Assembly: GCF_937880195.1 (NCBI RefSeq) | Contig: NZ_CALFLA010000124.1 | Coordinates: 1 to 14,271, forward strand | Reading direction: 5' to 3' | DNA from: an uncultured Blautia sp. | GTDB lineage: Bacteria > Bacillota > Clostridia > Lachnospirales > Lachnospiraceae | DNA: 14,271 bases | Shown here: one piece after another, positions 14,268 through 14,271 of the stretch | Position numbering within the stretch: position 1 is the stretch's first letter | How the letters are laid out: every line of letters begins with the position of its first letter | The notes under the pieces: generated by a model | Told to the model about the DNA's origin: nothing | The model's input: only the letters and a program-made list of their open reading frames with translations | Database searches by the model: none | Program-made: the position numbers and the translations under genes

Positions 14268-14271
14268 GGCT

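Noticed and set aside
1..14271. Search for CRISPR arrays, tRNA or rRNA genes, insertion sequences, phage genes, defence systems or riboswitches
   Set aside because: No repeated spacer-like pattern, transposase, integrase, terminal inverted repeats or recognisable RNA structure was seen by eye; gaps between genes are all short and filled with promoters and terminators.

Overview
The window looks like chromosomal DNA from an anaerobic Firmicute, most likely a gut Lachnospiraceae-type Clostridium relative. This rests on dense, mostly co-directional genes, strong AGGAGG-type ribosome binding sites, sigma-A-type promoters and short hairpin/U-tract terminators. The gene content also fits: a cytidylate-kinase-like protein, DUF6020, DUF624/YesL, DUF4364, a TIGR01212 radical SAM protein and a YerC/YecD TrpR-like regulator. 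Genus and species cannot be read from the sequence alone. No tRNA, rRNA, CRISPR array, insertion sequence, phage gene or origin was seen, and no gene-free stretch exceeds about 165 bases.

Region 1 (1-2221): the 3' end of a branched-chain amino acid type ABC transporter operon (livG, livF; permeases and binding protein presumably lie upstream), followed by a cytidylate-kinase-like gene and a strong terminator.

Region 2 (2241-8420): a compact five-gene transcription unit with its own promoter and terminator. It encodes a large multipass membrane protein (DUF6020), a polysaccharide pyruvyl transferase family protein, a two-cluster ferredoxin/FrhB-type protein, a Wzx/MATE-like flippase, and a membrane-anchored GtrB/DPM1-like family 2 glycosyltransferase. 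All junctions overlap or are 2 nt apart. Together they look like part of a cell-surface glycan pathway: a lipid-linked sugar is made inside, a lipid-linked glycan is flipped, and sugar may be added outside by the DUF6020 protein. No initiating phosphoglycosyltransferase, polymerase or ligase is present, so the unit must rely on genes elsewhere. This is the most interesting part of the window.

Region 3 (8534-11592): a membrane-anchored polysaccharide deacetylase (PgdA-like, cell wall modification), then a DUF624 membrane protein, a TIGR01212 radical SAM protein and a DUF4364 winged-helix protein. The last three form an apparent operon ending in a terminator shared with the convergent rarA gene.

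Region 4 (11592-14271): rarA on the minus strand, transcribed divergently from a PHP-domain phosphoesterase gene. A YerC/YecD TrpR-family regulator follows, with its own extended -10 promoter and a terminator at the window edge.
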